Below are positions 9,213-22,514 of a DNA stretch of 64,000 bases, piece after piece. Where the stretch lies: NCBI GenBank assembly GCA_907163375.1, contig CAJQUW010006799.1, positions 37,011 through 101,010 of the forward strand. The letters run 5' to 3'. The DNA comes from Prostheceraeus crozeri. Lineage: Eukaryota; Platyhelminthes; Polycladida; Euryleptidae. Within the stretch, counting starts at the first letter, position 1; every line of letters starts with the position of its first letter. Under the pieces are notes generated by a model. The model was not told the origin of the DNA and searched no databases. It saw only the letters and a program-made list of their open reading frames with translations. A program made the position numbers and the translations under genes.

Positions 9213-12200
9213 AACTTGAAAACGTGCGCATCTTTGAGATCAATCTTTTCGAGTGCACATCTTTGAAATCAGATCACAAGGTGACGAGCATACTTGCACT
9301 ACTGAGGGATAATGGTGTACAGAGGTATAAAAGTGTAGGCCTACTTCATGTTGGTGATTGAAGCAGAATATTCCGATCTTCAGCAGTTTTTCTGTCAGTT
9401 TACCACGATTGACATTTCAATTCAATTGTTCTGCACTACAACAAAAAGGACACTTTTAATTTTTTTATTATTTTGATTTTGATTTTATCATGATTTAACT
9501 CGGCTAATTATTAGATTGCGTAGAACTTTGATGCTTCATAAACGAGTGCGCATCTTTAAAATCTCATTACAAAGTGATCACCCTTGTACAGTCGAGGACA
9601 AAATAATAGCGAGTAGACAATATTTCCTAATGATTGTTGTTTTCAATTATGCAAAATTGACCATTGTATATATCACCGACAGGGAAATACAACAGGGACT
9701 CAAATAGTACAATAGATAAAGTAGGGACCTGCGAATCGGCAAATTTAGAGCCGAATGTGATTCGTGAAACCAATCAATTGCGGAAAGCTTAAAATACATA
9801 CCAACCAGCTACTTAAACTTGTGTTTGATGTGCGATTTACTTAGTCAGCTATGCCTTAAGCCAATACGGAAATAGGTCCACCAATTAGAGACCTAACAAT
9901 CATGTGTTTTACATGCCTATTGAAAGATATAGTGGCACGTTGGCACTCATAATAAAAGTAAGCAGTCAAATTATAGTATGTTCATATTAATGAGATAATT
10001 GATGTCTACTACGATTTTTATGCTTGATAGTGCATGTTGTTTTGACATGCGACTTCCCATTGACGTTGCTGCCGAAACAGGTAGTTTGATAACAAGAACT
10101 GGGCTTGCATTCTCGAGCTTGCAGTTTTCAAGAAAGTCCTTTGAATCTCAGCAGGACTGGCAATGTACCTACATCAATCACTTTCATGCTTAAATTCTGA
10201 TAAGCATACCTAGAACCAAAAATCAACAGATTCCATCATTTCTCTCTTAATTGTCAGAGAGCTAGAATAATATTTTTAATGATGCCTATAACGTCCATTC
10301 GTATAGATGTCTGAAATTATTCAGACTGAATATTTTCAGTACATCAAATAACCTACCTATGTGCACTTCTACGTCAATTCGTCACTCAAGGTCGTGCAAG
10401 TGCGTACACACAAGACTTTGAGTACCTCGATGTGTGACTAATTATTGCAACTACCCGGTATGCTATGCATGCCTTGGATTACCCCGACCTTCGAAATGGA
10501 ACATCAAAGCAAGGATTCAGCTATGAACAGCGGACTCACACTCATTTGAAGCCTACCAAGTCAGCAAAGTCCATCTTAATTTTTTACTATTGCCAACATG
10601 GACGCCAGCAAGGTGTTGCAGGCGTTGCTTGTGTGCCCTCTTCATAAATTACGGAAATACTCCTTAATAAGCTGCAGTTTCACGGATTTCATATCAGTGC
10701 TGACTGTTGACTCTGGGCTCCAGGCTGATTTGGGGTTCTTTCTCATTTGCGTGTCTGACCAACCTTTGCGTTCTTGCGATGAATAGTAGTGTATTTGTCA
10801 TTCTGATTCGCCATAATAAAGACATGATAAAGTTATGCTTGTCATATAGACTTAAGCATATTATAAAGTTAAGCTTGCCAATGGTGTGCAGAAATCACCT
10901 TCGAGATCATCCATCGTTTGTAACTTCTCTCTCCCAAAGGACAGCCAAAGTGTTATGATAATACTGACTTTTGTAGCATGTTTTTGTATTGAACAAAGAA
11001 GCTCCATGATCTTATTCAAAGATAGAGAATCATGCTCATTTCAGATGCAGAGATGAATCATCAAGCGAAGGATTTGAATTGTTTTACAGATCGTTATGTT
11101 GTATACACAAAAGCAATATAATGATCTCCTTTTGTTCCAAAACAAAGAATAGAAGTAAAAAGTATTGCATCGAATTTTTAAATTGTGATTTGTTTTCTAG
11201 GATCTACCACAATTAATACATAAAATAGCATTACGATGTTTGCAACAATTAAGCAAAAGTTGCAATTATTTCAGAACAAGCATTGTAGTTAAAATTGCTG
11301 CAAACAGACCATTAATTTTACAAGCTTAATGGCAAAGAAATACAGAAGTTATGGTGTAGTTTCCAGTGGATAAATGAAAGCCATTTCCAAGCAAAAAAGA
11401 AAACATGCTGCCTAATATGAGATCCAGTCAAATAGAATAATACTTATTTTTGTTTGTCTTGCAGTATAAGGATGTGACGTATATTTCTGCATTTTGTAGT
11501 ATATTTACAGAATTTAACTTGTTGCATTATTTGACTTGTTGTATTAGTCTTAGGCTGACATTGACTAAGTAATTTTTACTCATTCGATTTTCACACTCAA
11601 TCATACCAGAAATGTTTGTTGTCCGATGAGTATGGAACTATAGTTAAATTTAACTACATATAGTTATTAATTGAAATTAACAGGTGCAAAACTTATATGC
11701 AAAACTATATTCAAAACCTTAATAGGGTAATAACGAAAGCTGAAATGTTGATTTGGGGCTTGCTAAGATGGGGGTATCCTGTGCCCTCCATGAGGCCGAT
11801 GCAACATCAACCCTAAACACGTGCCGGCATCCCTGATCGTCAATAATGGGATAATCAATACAGCATACGATGCAGTGGAGTCCAACCTAGCACACTAGCA
11901 AATCTTACAGAATATCAAAGTGGTATTTATGACAGAAAAACCTGTGGGTATCCCCACAGAATCCCCACACACCAAAGGATAAGCACCTGATTAATATGTT
12001 GCTATTGTTCCTATAGAATGATTGATGTCCGATATCTCCATCTCAGTGAAACTTCTGCACAGCATTCAACGATCCGAAGGCCGTATTTGACTCCAGAGAT
12101 GCGGAATGGGAGTCCTTGAAGAAAGTCACCGACTGCGTGTTGTAACTTTTATGACTTTTCCTTGCTATCTTCGGTATAGGTCTATTGCTCTTTAAAATTG

Positions 12201-15200
12201 TAGTAGCCTATTTTCTATCATCATTGAGCCTTCATTTTGACTTGCCACCTAGAAATTATTGTACCGAAAATTAACTAAATGCTCGTTCAAGTAAGGAATA
12301 GAGCCTGCTATGCATACGTATTTGACTTACAAATTTGCATTGCTTAAATCATTTGGTTGCATTAGCAGATAGGCGTTCTTTATCTATTTCTACTGATTCG
12401 TAAGTTTTTGTCGTCTGCTGCCAACTTACACGTACACACTTTACATAGGTTCTTCTCATTCCGCTCTTAATTCTTTAATGATTCATGAGACATGACACTT
12501 TTTCCCATAAAACTACCATAAATGTAGTTTACAGTAAACGTAATTCTATCTCGAAATGTTTCTTTTTAATAGTATGACGACATTGTCTTTATTTCTTTGC
12601 TTTTATAACATGTCGGTTATTGATCAGCTTGTGTTTTTCAAACTTCATCTTTTACTCTCTTTGGAATTTTGGATCACTTAAACTGCTTATTGACCATATC
12701 GATCCTACTTCATTTTGCTACAGAATTATTTTTAGGGTACAATTTTTGCATTAATGTTCCCTTAAAGGAAACACATTTGTATAAAAATTCAACAACTGCA
12801 TGTAGACTGAAGGAAACATGACCTTATCAAAATGTTGAGATGAAATATTAATACGAGTATGTACTTAGTTCAGCACAGCACTCGAGCATTGCATAGCACG
12901 CTATTTTGAAATATCGCTGTTTCTTATGTTAGCCTTTTACCGTTCGCTGTTTTAAGATTCGCTGTTATAACACAAAGCAGCCAGTCTACATCAAGTAAAA
13001 TCAAACCTAAGCTTACATTGTTTCATGTATACATGCTATGCAGAGCACTCTCAGGAAATATACACACATTCATTTCAAAAGAAGTATGCTTAAATTCCTT
13101 GCCGTAGACAATCGTGATTAAGTACAGTATGTTTCACAAAAGCAATCAAGAGTATCTATCAATATATATATTAAAATTTTAACTGTTTGTTTAAGTCCTG
13201 AAGGACCTTAATGTCCCCACAATATTCTCTGTCAACAACTTTTCGTGAATACTCGATTTTTACTGCAAATAACTTTAAGTGCATGTATTTGGTTGTTTTG
13301 ACAGATTATATACGAGTTTCACGTGTTCCATTTGTGAGAATATAATGCTGGACTCTCCTGCAAGTTGGTATTTGGAGCTCATAATTTGAGGATTTTTCAT
13401 TCCTTTGGTTGCTTATAGTGGTGCTATTTTCAAACAATAGGAAGTCCATCAACATACAAAGACAAGGTTGAACATATATAAAAAATTTTCATATGTTGCT
13501 GCACTGCCAGTGCTTCAAAATGGTCACTCTGTCACAAAAATGTCACCTGTCAAAATTTCGTATGCAGGCCTTCACTATATGTTTGCGGTCTGCCAATGTG
13601 TGTTACACCCATTGTTTATTGCTCAGTGGATCATGCCATGTTCACATATGTGAATATTCCCGTTTAAAATTCGTTAATTGAATCAATGTTGCAATCATTG
13701 ATAACTCTATCTCCATTACTGCCGATAAAGAAGTAAAATATCAAGGCGAGTTTGACCTTTACGCATCTCAAGTCTAGAACTGTAGTATTGTCGCAGTAGA
13801 AATCGACTATATACACATGGTGAAGGAAGAGCTTTTCATAAATCTAATCTACTCTTAGACTTCGATGATAATTATCCAGATTTTCTCGACCACTCATGTC
13901 ACCGAATTATTGCACAAGAATTTGGAGGCTGTTGACCCATTTGTGTATGGTCATGAAATGCAGCACAATGACCCATTTATTGAGGTACGCGAAGCGTGTA
14001 GTTAAGGATGCATATCAGATGTAAATGAAAGTTCTGACAAGTCGTGGACAAGTGAAAATCTGAACTTTCATTATAACTATGACTGCAATGCGAGTTGATG
14101 ACTTATAGTTCAATGCTGTGGTGTGAGAAATCTTTAGCACACTGCACATGTATCCGACGAAAATCATTCAACATTTTCATGTGTCTTGCTTTGTGGGCTG
14201 GACCCAACAGGTCGCCTATATCGCAATTAGTTTCAAATCTAGGTTAATAATGATTAGTCGCATTTATCACGCAAGCTTAAGTACATCACAAATAATTTTA
14301 TCTGAGCTATTGACATGTATACTATTAGGGCTAATATTTGTAAGTCTCTATTTGGCTCTGCAGTTAAGGAGACTTGCAGAATTCTTCCATTTCAGACGTC
14401 CGTGACACAGCTACTCGTAGAACTATCATTATAAGTCATTCAAAATTACTGAACGTGTGTTGCTAATGTGAAAATGATCAGCATTGATATTTCATGCATT
14501 CTGAAGGTCTATTCACACCGGACGCGGCGCGTCCAGCCAAAATGCCTGTTTTCACCTAGCCGCGTGGCGAGGGGCGGGAGATGGAAATGGAGAGGGGCTA
14601 ACTACAAATACCATATCATTATGGACACTTCTTATTGTTAAATAATTAACATATTCACATTCCTTGTTTTACATGCATTCGAATGAGCCCAAACATTGCA
14701 CATGTATAAGCAGGACAACACGATTTGTGCGCATGATAGTTCCACAATCAACAGCTTGGTTGGTTTAGCACCGCTATATTAACAAGCTTTTGCAGTAGCC
14801 AACACGCATTTCAACAGCATTTTCCTAGCCACACCACCACAGATGCCTATAAAATCAGAAGTAGGTTTCGATCCCGGATACCATTACTGAAACGGTTCTG
14901 TCATAAAATAAGGAGTACCGGAACTGGCTCCTCGTGAGTTATAGCACCGATTCTGGCTCCGTTGCCGTACTGCCTTATACGAGAAATGAGCTTGAAGGCC
15001 AAGTTCAAAACACAAAAATACAAAATATGAAATAGACCGTTTCTCGTATAAGCGCTTACTAAGGATGTCAACGGTCCTACTCGGCCATCAAACATGTCTT
15101 CCACGACTGTAAAAGACTTAAAATGCAGGCAAATGTGATGTCAACCTCCGAGGATTATGTAAAACTATTGATGCAAAGCTTAAGCATTCTGCTGTCACAA

Positions 15201-15930
15201 TGCTGAGGCTGGCATGATGAAAGACAGTCGCATTACATTCCGCGCTCTGTTCTAGTTTAGTCCTTTGTCTAACAATTTCCTCAATAAATCCTGACTGCAA
15301 AAGCCAACATCGAAAGACTATAAGCGGTGCTTCTCAGCAGCTGGTAATTTCTGTAGAAAGATAATTTCAAGACTGGATGACCAATCGTTGGATGCGCCTG
15401 CAAAACAAAAGTTCATCTGAGCGATGATGACTGTATGCTTGGGCCTATAAAGCAATGATTTGTGAGTCCTCTTTAGATAATTTGTGATGTTCATGTTAAT
15501 TTGTGTTTTCTTTGCTAAATAAGTAATCTTTATGATGAAAAATGCATTCTCATTCATGTAATTCTTGTAATTATTGTACTAATGCAATGCACATGACAAT
15601 TACACTCTCAGTACTTACACAGTTAATGACTGGGCATGTCAGTCATGGTACAGATGGCAATTTGCCACGAAATCTGATGTATTCTTTCGTTCCCTCCAAA
15701 CATCGATACCGGAGCCGGCTCTATGAAATTCGGTAAACCTCGGTAAAAACCCTGATCAGGAGAAGCCATCTGACAGAGTAGCCGATAAGGAAGTAAGAGA
15801 TGTACTTTTTCATCTTGCTATTTGATGAATAAGTATCACATGTCTAATTTCATAAATTGTCTTAACATTGCCCAAAACTTGGAGACTGCTCGACAAGCAT
15901 ACAGTAGTATAGGTGATTTTCGACGGTCAC
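9213..15930. other. Spacer between the two PanK-like genes
   Basis: 6.7 kb of AT-rich DNA without a recognised gene. Points of note: 12051-12146 is GC-richer and reads NFCTAFNDPKAVFDSRDAEW and on to a TAA, after a TTCTGCACAG acceptor-like site. It could be a decayed or terminal exon, but I do not recognise it. 14516-14580 is a GC-rich patch (CACACCGGACGCGGCGCG) of the kind seen at DNA-transposon ends, without a found partner. I see no homology between the sequences flanking the two PanK copies. Confidence 0.4.
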
Positions 15931-17031
15931 CTACCAAATTTCTTTGAAAGTTTTTCCTTGCTGATCCTTTTCCGTCATTATCGCACCCAAGGTTGCCAAA
16001 AATCCACAATTGATGAATTTGTATTCTAATATATCAGGAAAACAGTAGCTGTATTGCTCAAGGATAACTCTTCTCACAACTTCTGATCGAGTCCAGTTTC
16101 CAGTAACATACACTTTAGTTAATCCACTTTTTAATGATGCGTGAAGAGCTTCAATGTGGAAAATCTCAGCGAACATTGCTATTAAACACAATGCTAAATC
16201 TTCTTTCCGTACAGAGGCACCATCCTTCCGCTCTCGACTTAAACGACTGAAGTTGAAATATGCCAGTTCTCCGTCAAACTGTCCGTAGTCAGTATCAGTT
16301 GGTAGGTTGTCTTTGATTTGAAAATTAGTGTTGGAGAGATCTCCTTTCTCTGCAAGCGCTGCAATTTCATCGAAGTTTCTAGTACCAAGAAGACATTGTG
16401 CAAGACCCAAGAAAGTCACTCCAGCAGTAAAATGAACTCCGATAGGTGATATTTTCCCGTTGCTATCAACCTCTGTGATCGATAAACCAGAACCAGCCTG
16501 CATAAAAATCGCAGGCAGCAGTCCTTCATGATCATTTCTCCTCATTTGCTTTTCATGGCTTGGATAATAACGGGCAAAAAAGTTACCGCCATCAACACGC
16601 TGCGGTCTTACATTTCTGGGTGGAGGATAGGAGATGTCACTTTCCTTGTTGCTTTGAAGAAGGTAGCGAAATCCAATGCCTTGTGTTTCTAATTCATCCA
16701 CAAAGACAGCCTTAACTCCAAGAATCTTTTTGAAAGTTTCTTGTTGGTGAAAAAATCCACCTCCTGTTGCATGAAGGGTAGCTCCATTCTCCGGAATATG
16801 AGCTTCTTCTTTTATCAATTGGATAGCTGAGATGTTGTCATCAATATTAAAAAGATAACAATGGGCTGTAAGCAATTCATCCTCTGTGGGATTGCGTAAA
16901 GCATCTTCTTTTTTGATAAGACAGACTTTGATAATTGAATGTCCCTTGTCAAAGGAAGCCCATACAGCAGACTTTGATAAAGCAGATCGTGGAACGAGAT
17001 ATGTCTGGTATGAGATTGCAGAAGACGACAT
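15931..17031 (-). CDS. Divergent type II pantothenate-kinase-like protein, copy 2 (intronless)
   Basis: 366 residues in one exon, facing copy 1 tail to tail. By eye about three quarters of residues agree with copy 1, and the first 40 codons differ at seven places. It keeps ASFDKGHSIIKVC, ATGGGFF (closer to the usual PanK loop than copy 1), VDELET with the catalytic-site Glu, QAGSGLSITEV, FTAGVTFLGLAQCLLGTRNF, NFSRLSRE, RKEDLALCLI, VTGNWTRS and GFLATLGAIM. It stops at KTFKEIW, just where copy 1 carries its extra tail with the CaaX-like end. The stop lies in GGTAGGT, which could also act as a splice donor, so a further exon is possible but none is seen. No AATAAA follows closely. Function as for copy 1: PanK-fold, activity uncertain. 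Confidence 0.85.
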   Translation of the reverse strand: MSSSAISYQTYLVPRSALSKSAVWASFDKGHSIIKVCLIKKEDALRNPTEDELLTAHCYLFNIDDNISAIQLIKEEAHIPENGATLHATGGGFFHQQETFKKILGVKAVFVDELETQGIGFRYLLQSNKESDISYPPPRNVRPQRVDGGNFFARYYPSHEKQMRRNDHEGLLPAIFMQAGSGLSITEVDSNGKISPIGVHFTAGVTFLGLAQCLLGTRNFDEIAALAEKGDLSNTNFQIKDNLPTDTDYGQFDGELAYFNFSRLSRERKDGASVRKEDLALCLIAMFAEIFHIEALHASLKSGLTKVYVTGNWTRSEVVRRVILEQYSYCFPDILEYKFINCGFLATLGAIMTEKDQQGKTFKEIW

Positions 17032-17081
17032 CGCTGCTATCTAGAATTCCGTGATTTACAAGCACATCATCAGCAACATGC

Positions 17082-18060
17082 TCATTTTATGTACTCAGGG
17101 TTTGATCTTTGAGACTTTGACCTCAACACGAGATAACTAGATGAATGGCTCTGGATTCGCATGTGTGTCGTTATATCATAATAAAAAACTATTTCATTCA
17201 TATGCAGCGATAAGACACGCAAAATGCCATGTGATCGTATTTGATGGATGTCCTGGTTGAACTCGAATTGTGACATTTTCAAGTTTTTTAGTGTCATTGA
17301 ATTTTTACTACAACCCAGCATAACTGGATTTGACAAGCATTGCATGAATGTTAAGTCTCGTAGGTCACCCATTTTTCTCAGACCCAACTTGACGCATTTC
17401 GTTGAAAAACAACCACCCTTGAAAAGTGATGAAAGAGCTGATCCATTCTGTAATTCGAATATGACATCATAGGCAAGTGAGTAGATAAGCTAGTAAGTAC
17501 TTTATTGCTTCACTTTGCTAATTCGGTGAACATCGTGAGTTTCGTTGACAGTATATGAAAGCAAAGGGCAAGGTGCATACAATGGTCAACCAATGAAAAT
17601 GCATTGTTTTGATTAATATAATGAAAGCAGTTTACAAAGTTTCATGGAGTTGCTGCATGTAGCGAACTGTGAGATATGCACATTTATGCAGCTTTGCTTC
17701 TATACTGGAAGACACAGTGGATGAAGGTCCACATGTAATATACTATCCATGTGATTTACGTGATCCCATTATTCATAAAATAACGAAAATAGTAATCAAT
17801 ACTTCATCAGATATTCATTCACAACATGGCATGTCAATTTTTTGAAACCGTACCTCAATGAAACAGCTGTAACTCTCAATTTTTTTAGTTACAGTGGCGT
17901 AATCTGATATACAAAATATCAAATGCAACAAGAATGTAAATGAAGCAAACGGAGGTGAGTACTGTCAATTTTCTTTAAAACTAGTATTTGTTGAATACTG
18001 AAAACGAACAATTACATTGGAATATTGTATTTTCAGTGTCTTCTAAGTGTTTGTAATGCT
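17082..18060. other. Intergenic, nothing recognised
   Basis: AT-rich sequence upstream of PanK-like copy 2. Open frames here are short and show no family motif. Confidence 0.4.
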
Positions 18061-18223
18061 TTGATGAAAAGAAAAAAACCAAGTTACTTGGTGCCTCCGT
18101 ACAAGTATATTTTTTATCTATTAATTAATTACTACTTCAGTGTAAATATTCTTTATTTTAAATAGATCAAAAAAATATACTTATACGGAGGTACCAAGTA
18201 ACTTGGTTTTTTCTTTTCATCAA
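18061..18223. repeat. MITE with ~55-bp inverted ends
   Basis: 163 bp. The left end TTGATGAAAAGAAAAAAACC continues into AAGTTACTTGGTGCCTCCGT. The right end is its reverse complement with three or four changes, and the spacer is AT-rich. It has no coding capacity. The superfamily is unknown because the target duplication is not resolved. Confidence 0.85.
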
Positions 18224-18348
18224 TGGATTTGAACCTCCTGAAAAATTTGATCAATTATATGTGTAATGCTCAGTAGCGTCTTCTCCGTACCTGCGAGGCC
18301 TCCGGCGTATCCTCAAAAATAATTTTCCAACAATTATAAAAATGAAAA

Positions 18349-18747
18349 GTGTCATCATTCACTTCATTACTTCTCGTGATAGCTGTGCACAGCTTTCCGT
18401 CTCAAAATCAGACACTTAATCTCAGAGCTAACAGTTTTGCAGCACGTGCTCGAATCACAGCTGTTTTCTTCGAACAATTAGACACACAAGCTAGTCGTGT
18501 GTCCAGACGGAGCACTGATGTTCAGACAGCGAAAGAGAGTTGTGTGTGTGTTTGTGAGGCAGTAAGCGCACGCGCCCGCGACAATATTGACTTTCCCGAT
18601 AGACATAATGCTTTGCCTTCTCCAATTTTTGCAATGAAATTCTACACGATTCTTGATCTAGGCGCGGTACCTAAATATAGTAAGGGAAGTGCAACCCAAT
18701 TGTTCCTGGATTCGCTTAATGTCAGAGAGGCACTACGTCGACAGTAG
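18349..18747 (+). CDS. Unrecognised 132-codon open frame (doubtful)
   Basis: Begins MSSFTSLLLVIAVHS, which looks like a signal peptide, and later has a Cys-Val run produced by a TG repeat. I recognise no domain. There is no splice or poly(A) context, and the length could arise by chance in this locally GC-richer patch. Listed only because the frame is longer than its neighbours. Confidence 0.15.
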   Translation: MSSFTSLLLVIAVHSFPSQNQTLNLRANSFAARARITAVFFEQLDTQASRVSRRSTDVQTAKESCVCVCEAVSARARDNIDFPDRHNALPSPIFAMKFYTILDLGAVPKYSKGSATQLFLDSLNVREALRRQ

Positions 18748-18749
18748 CA

Positions 18750-20870
18750 GATGGCTGACGTTCAGACAAGACTGTGATCAGATGATGAGCGTTCTCCAAT
18801 GAATGCAGAGTAATGCATCTGACTCGAAAACCCAGATTCGGTAGAATTCCATAATTTGTTTTTACATGATTGATGTGACGCTATGTTGAGTACTGCAGAT
18901 GAGATCATAACCACGCCTTTCGTCCGAAGGGAATATACTGAAAAGATGACAGTCGTCGAGCAAGGTAAGCCAACAACTGACATAAAATGAAAGCAGTCAC
19001 TGAGAAAGAAATAAGAAGCACTACACAAGACATTTTAATGCATCAAAATTTCAAACATGTGAGTGGCTGACCGGCCGTGAGAAACACAGGAAACTGTTGA
19101 CCTTGCCTCCTTTTTTCTCGAGATAATGTGGTCTCAGCTCCTTGAATAAGGCGGTTTAGCGACATGAGCAATCACTTCTCATGTGCACATTCACTTGGCC
19201 TTAAATAATGTTCGGGATGCTGTTATTAAAAATTCATTTAAATTCATGAAAAATAATGTTGTAACATAAAAGTGTTTGGTATAGAAATAGTATTCCAATG
19301 CCGAGTGAAGGCCTATGGTCTGGGAGCACGCGACGCCACTGGTAATGCTCGTTGCTATTTTTTTGCCTATGGCATTCCCGTCACAAAACCAACCAAAGTC
19401 CATTGCCATAGCACGTTCCTCAACATTAGACTTGTCGGCTCATGTACGAACGAACGTCAAAGAGAGATCACAAGCATTTCTACTTATAGCTTAATCATAA
19501 ACATTGCAGGGTTCCAGTTCGCCTGAGCACAGAATAAAAAGATGTCCTCCGACTCGAAAAATTTCAATGCAAAACTTCATTGGCGTGGATGGTGCGTCTC
19601 ACCCTACAAGGGCACGCCAGCGGCTCGAGATAGCCCAAACTGGTTTAAAATATCGGTAAAGGCTAAACTTGATTATATCAACCTCAGGGATATCTGGAGC
19701 ATCCCTGATCAACCTATGTAGCTATCTGAAGACAATACCCAAGCTGTTGCTTACTATGGACTGAAATATGCAATAGTGCCGACGATGACTCTGACTGTTG
19801 ACACAAAACCTCCAGAGGTAAATGCTTCATCAGAGTTTTGAGGATGATGAGTTGAAGATGAGTATATGTGTCTCAAACGATGTCTCAGAGGTTAGTGAAA
19901 TCGTAGGGCAGTGTGGGATTGCAACGAAATATGACCAGAATGATCCTTTCAGTAACCAGAAATAGCAGTCAATAATATGGCAAATATCGGTGATTCTCAT
20001 CTTCGCAAATAGGACAAACATTCTCTGGGTGCATTTCAAGGCAAGAATCTTTATGAGATGCTTGATAAGCATGCTGATGGTCTTATCAATCTCCTTGTGG
20101 CAGAAACCAATGACTACCCGGGACAAAAGAATTGTTTAGGCCTACATAATGCTGAACAATCTCAAATGCGTTCACTTCTTAGTATTCTCTATTGATGTGG
20201 ACATTGCGAATTACCGAGGCGTCTCCAACTCTAACTTGACTTAGCAGTCGACGCAGTAAGAGAATCAATTTCTCGGCAGGAATTTCGAAATATATAAACT
20301 TATTTTCATTTCAACGATAACGATTTCACAGCAAGCAGCAACGACAAGTTGAATAAAGCAGGCCTTTGATTAAAGTTGCTAAATCATAGTTTCGACAAAT
20401 ACCTCTGAAATTTGATGGAGAGCTTTTATGATGATACATTACCTTGACAGTAATTGTTGGAGGAATTCGCAAACTACATTTGAAAAAGTATGCCTTTGTA
20501 TATTTTGACATCATATGACGCCATCGTAGCGAAATCGCTACGGCTCCAATTTCTAAGAAATGGTTATTGTAGTGCACTGGTCATCATATATGTATTATTC
20601 AAAATTGTAACATTCTGAAATACTTACCACCACTTGTATAGAAATTATATAGGCGGCCTTAAATGGGCTAAAATCGAAAGTGTACTCATATTGTTTGGAG
20701 AAGGATGAGCGATTTTCCTGCCTGCCTGGTAGAGACTGGAGAAAAACCGTGTGAAGCACACACCCTATGCACACATCGTCAAGTGATGTACAGAGTTGGT
20801 AAACTTTAATAGAAAATGATTGATTTTATACAGCAATATTCACTAAAATCAGGATCAGATAAGCCTATGA
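18750..20870. other. Intergenic, nothing recognised
   Basis: No family motif on either strand, only short open frames. Confidence 0.35.
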
Positions 20871-20872
20871 TC

Positions 20873-21320
20873 ATAGAGTAGGGATATATACGTAGTGTGT
20901 CGACTCAAACAAGTATCTGCGTACAATGAAAATTTTAATATGAAAAGATTCAGGCTTTTGCGGTGATTGCGCTCCCGTGATCCAAAAAATTATTTGAACA
21001 CTTTTAAAAAAGTCAAAATTTGCCAAATTATATACTACCGAGATGACTTTCCTATATAAGTAGTATAAAACAAGTTGGATATCAAAAGCAATTAATATTT
21101 GATAATAAGCATAATATAGGAGAGTCATCTCGGTAGTATATAAATTGGCAAATTTTGACTTTTTTCAAAAGTGCTCAAATAATGTTTTGGACCACGGGAA
21201 CGTAATCTCAGCAACAAAAATGAATCTTCATACAAAAATTTTCACTGTATACATAGAGTAAGTATGTTAGGTAGAGTGGTAACTCCGCATTTATTTCATC
21301 TCCAATGTGTATACACCAAA
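20873..21320. repeat. Repeat family X, palindromic copy
   Basis: Arms 20873-21055 and about 21115-21262 are inverted copies around a 60-bp spacer. Shared blocks include GAGATGACTTTCC/TCATCTCGGTAGTATATA and TTTGACTTTTTT. The right flank (GTAGAGTGGTAACTCCGC) recurs in inverse at 25950-25980, next to another family X copy. Non-coding. Confidence 0.8.
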
Positions 21321-22514
21321 GATATTTAATTGTTTAATAGGGCTAGATGAGAAATAGATGCCTAAATTTGAACCCATTTTAGTACGGTCCTTATCGTAGC
21401 AAAAAAAGCATTACGGCTATGGGGCGAAATTGCTGTTTTGTCGGCTGTGCGGTGTGCAATGCGACAAAAATCCTTGGAAATGGCACATGATGTAAAGCAC
21501 AATTCTCTGATATTATATGATAAGTTTCAAGAATATTCGTTTAGCAGTTTCTCTGAAAAAATTGTTAAAGATGAGAGCGGTGATACCTGTACAGCAATTT
21601 AATGTAGTACTATCAATTTGGAAGAAAAAATATTCAGATAAAGACTGATGGGGTGTTGATGAACCATGAACACTCAACTCCCTCTGTAGAATTCATGACC
21701 ATTAGCAAATTCAGTGAGAATCCGAATATTATACTGAGGAATTGGCTATTAATAAGGCTCAGCTATGTCAACAACGCTCTTCGAGATATTCACTAGGCTG
21801 AACTACAATATGGATCCATGTATTGCAAATAATTAACAGAGGGCATTTTACGGCCAACTGGAATCGATCTTCCCATGTCTTTCAATGTTAAAGATATTGT
21901 CAGTGTGCATTGTATAACATACGCAGTATATGTTGTTTGTTTTTATTTGCTTAAGCCAATTTTATATCAAATTTTCTGATAGTTCATGTCTATTTTTTCT
22001 GTTGTATCATGTAATATCATACCACAAAATTACATATACACGTTAGATTATTGCCAAACTTGGCAATCGCGTTTAGCGTGGCGGGGCAACGGTGGGCACA
22101 GAAACGATGTACAACCATGGCCAGACTTCGTACTCATTACAAAGAAACAATCTGCATGATCAAAAGTAAAGACGCGGCTCATTTTTCTATTCAGAAAAGT
22201 CATTTAGTCAAGTATTTGGTGAATTGTAAGTGAACTTGACTCTGCTTTTAATGAAACAATTGGTTTTCATTTGTGCTATTCCTATATAACATGCACTCCT
22301 CAGGTTTAATAATCAACCGACATAAAAAATGCAATGAAGTCTAATTGAAAGAATTGTATCAACAGGATGCTCTTATTTACAAGTGCGTTTTGCAAAACAT
22401 CTGAAAAAGTAGAATAGACTATTAATTATTGCAATTTGGACGCTGTATTTAGACATAAAGGTCTATAAAAATATCTTGATTTATTATTAAAATGCGTTTT
22501 ATATATATATACGT
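21321..22514. other. Intergenic, nothing recognised
   Basis: AT-rich, no convincing open frame. A TATATATATAT run at 22500-22511 adjoins the 3' end of the next LINE fragment. Confidence 0.35.

Noticed and set aside
14858-14880. GGTTTCGATCCCGG, a tRNA B-box-like word
   Set aside because: No matching A box or acceptor stem at tRNA distance on either strand, so no tRNA or SINE call.
14880-15760. Possible hAT element from GGCTCC/CCGG words at both sides
   Set aside because: The words do not align as inverted ends and no target duplication is visible.
18349-18747. Possible secreted protein with a signal peptide
   Set aside because: The hydrophobic start can arise by chance, part of the frame is a TG repeat, and there is no domain or gene context. 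Kept only as a doubtful frame.
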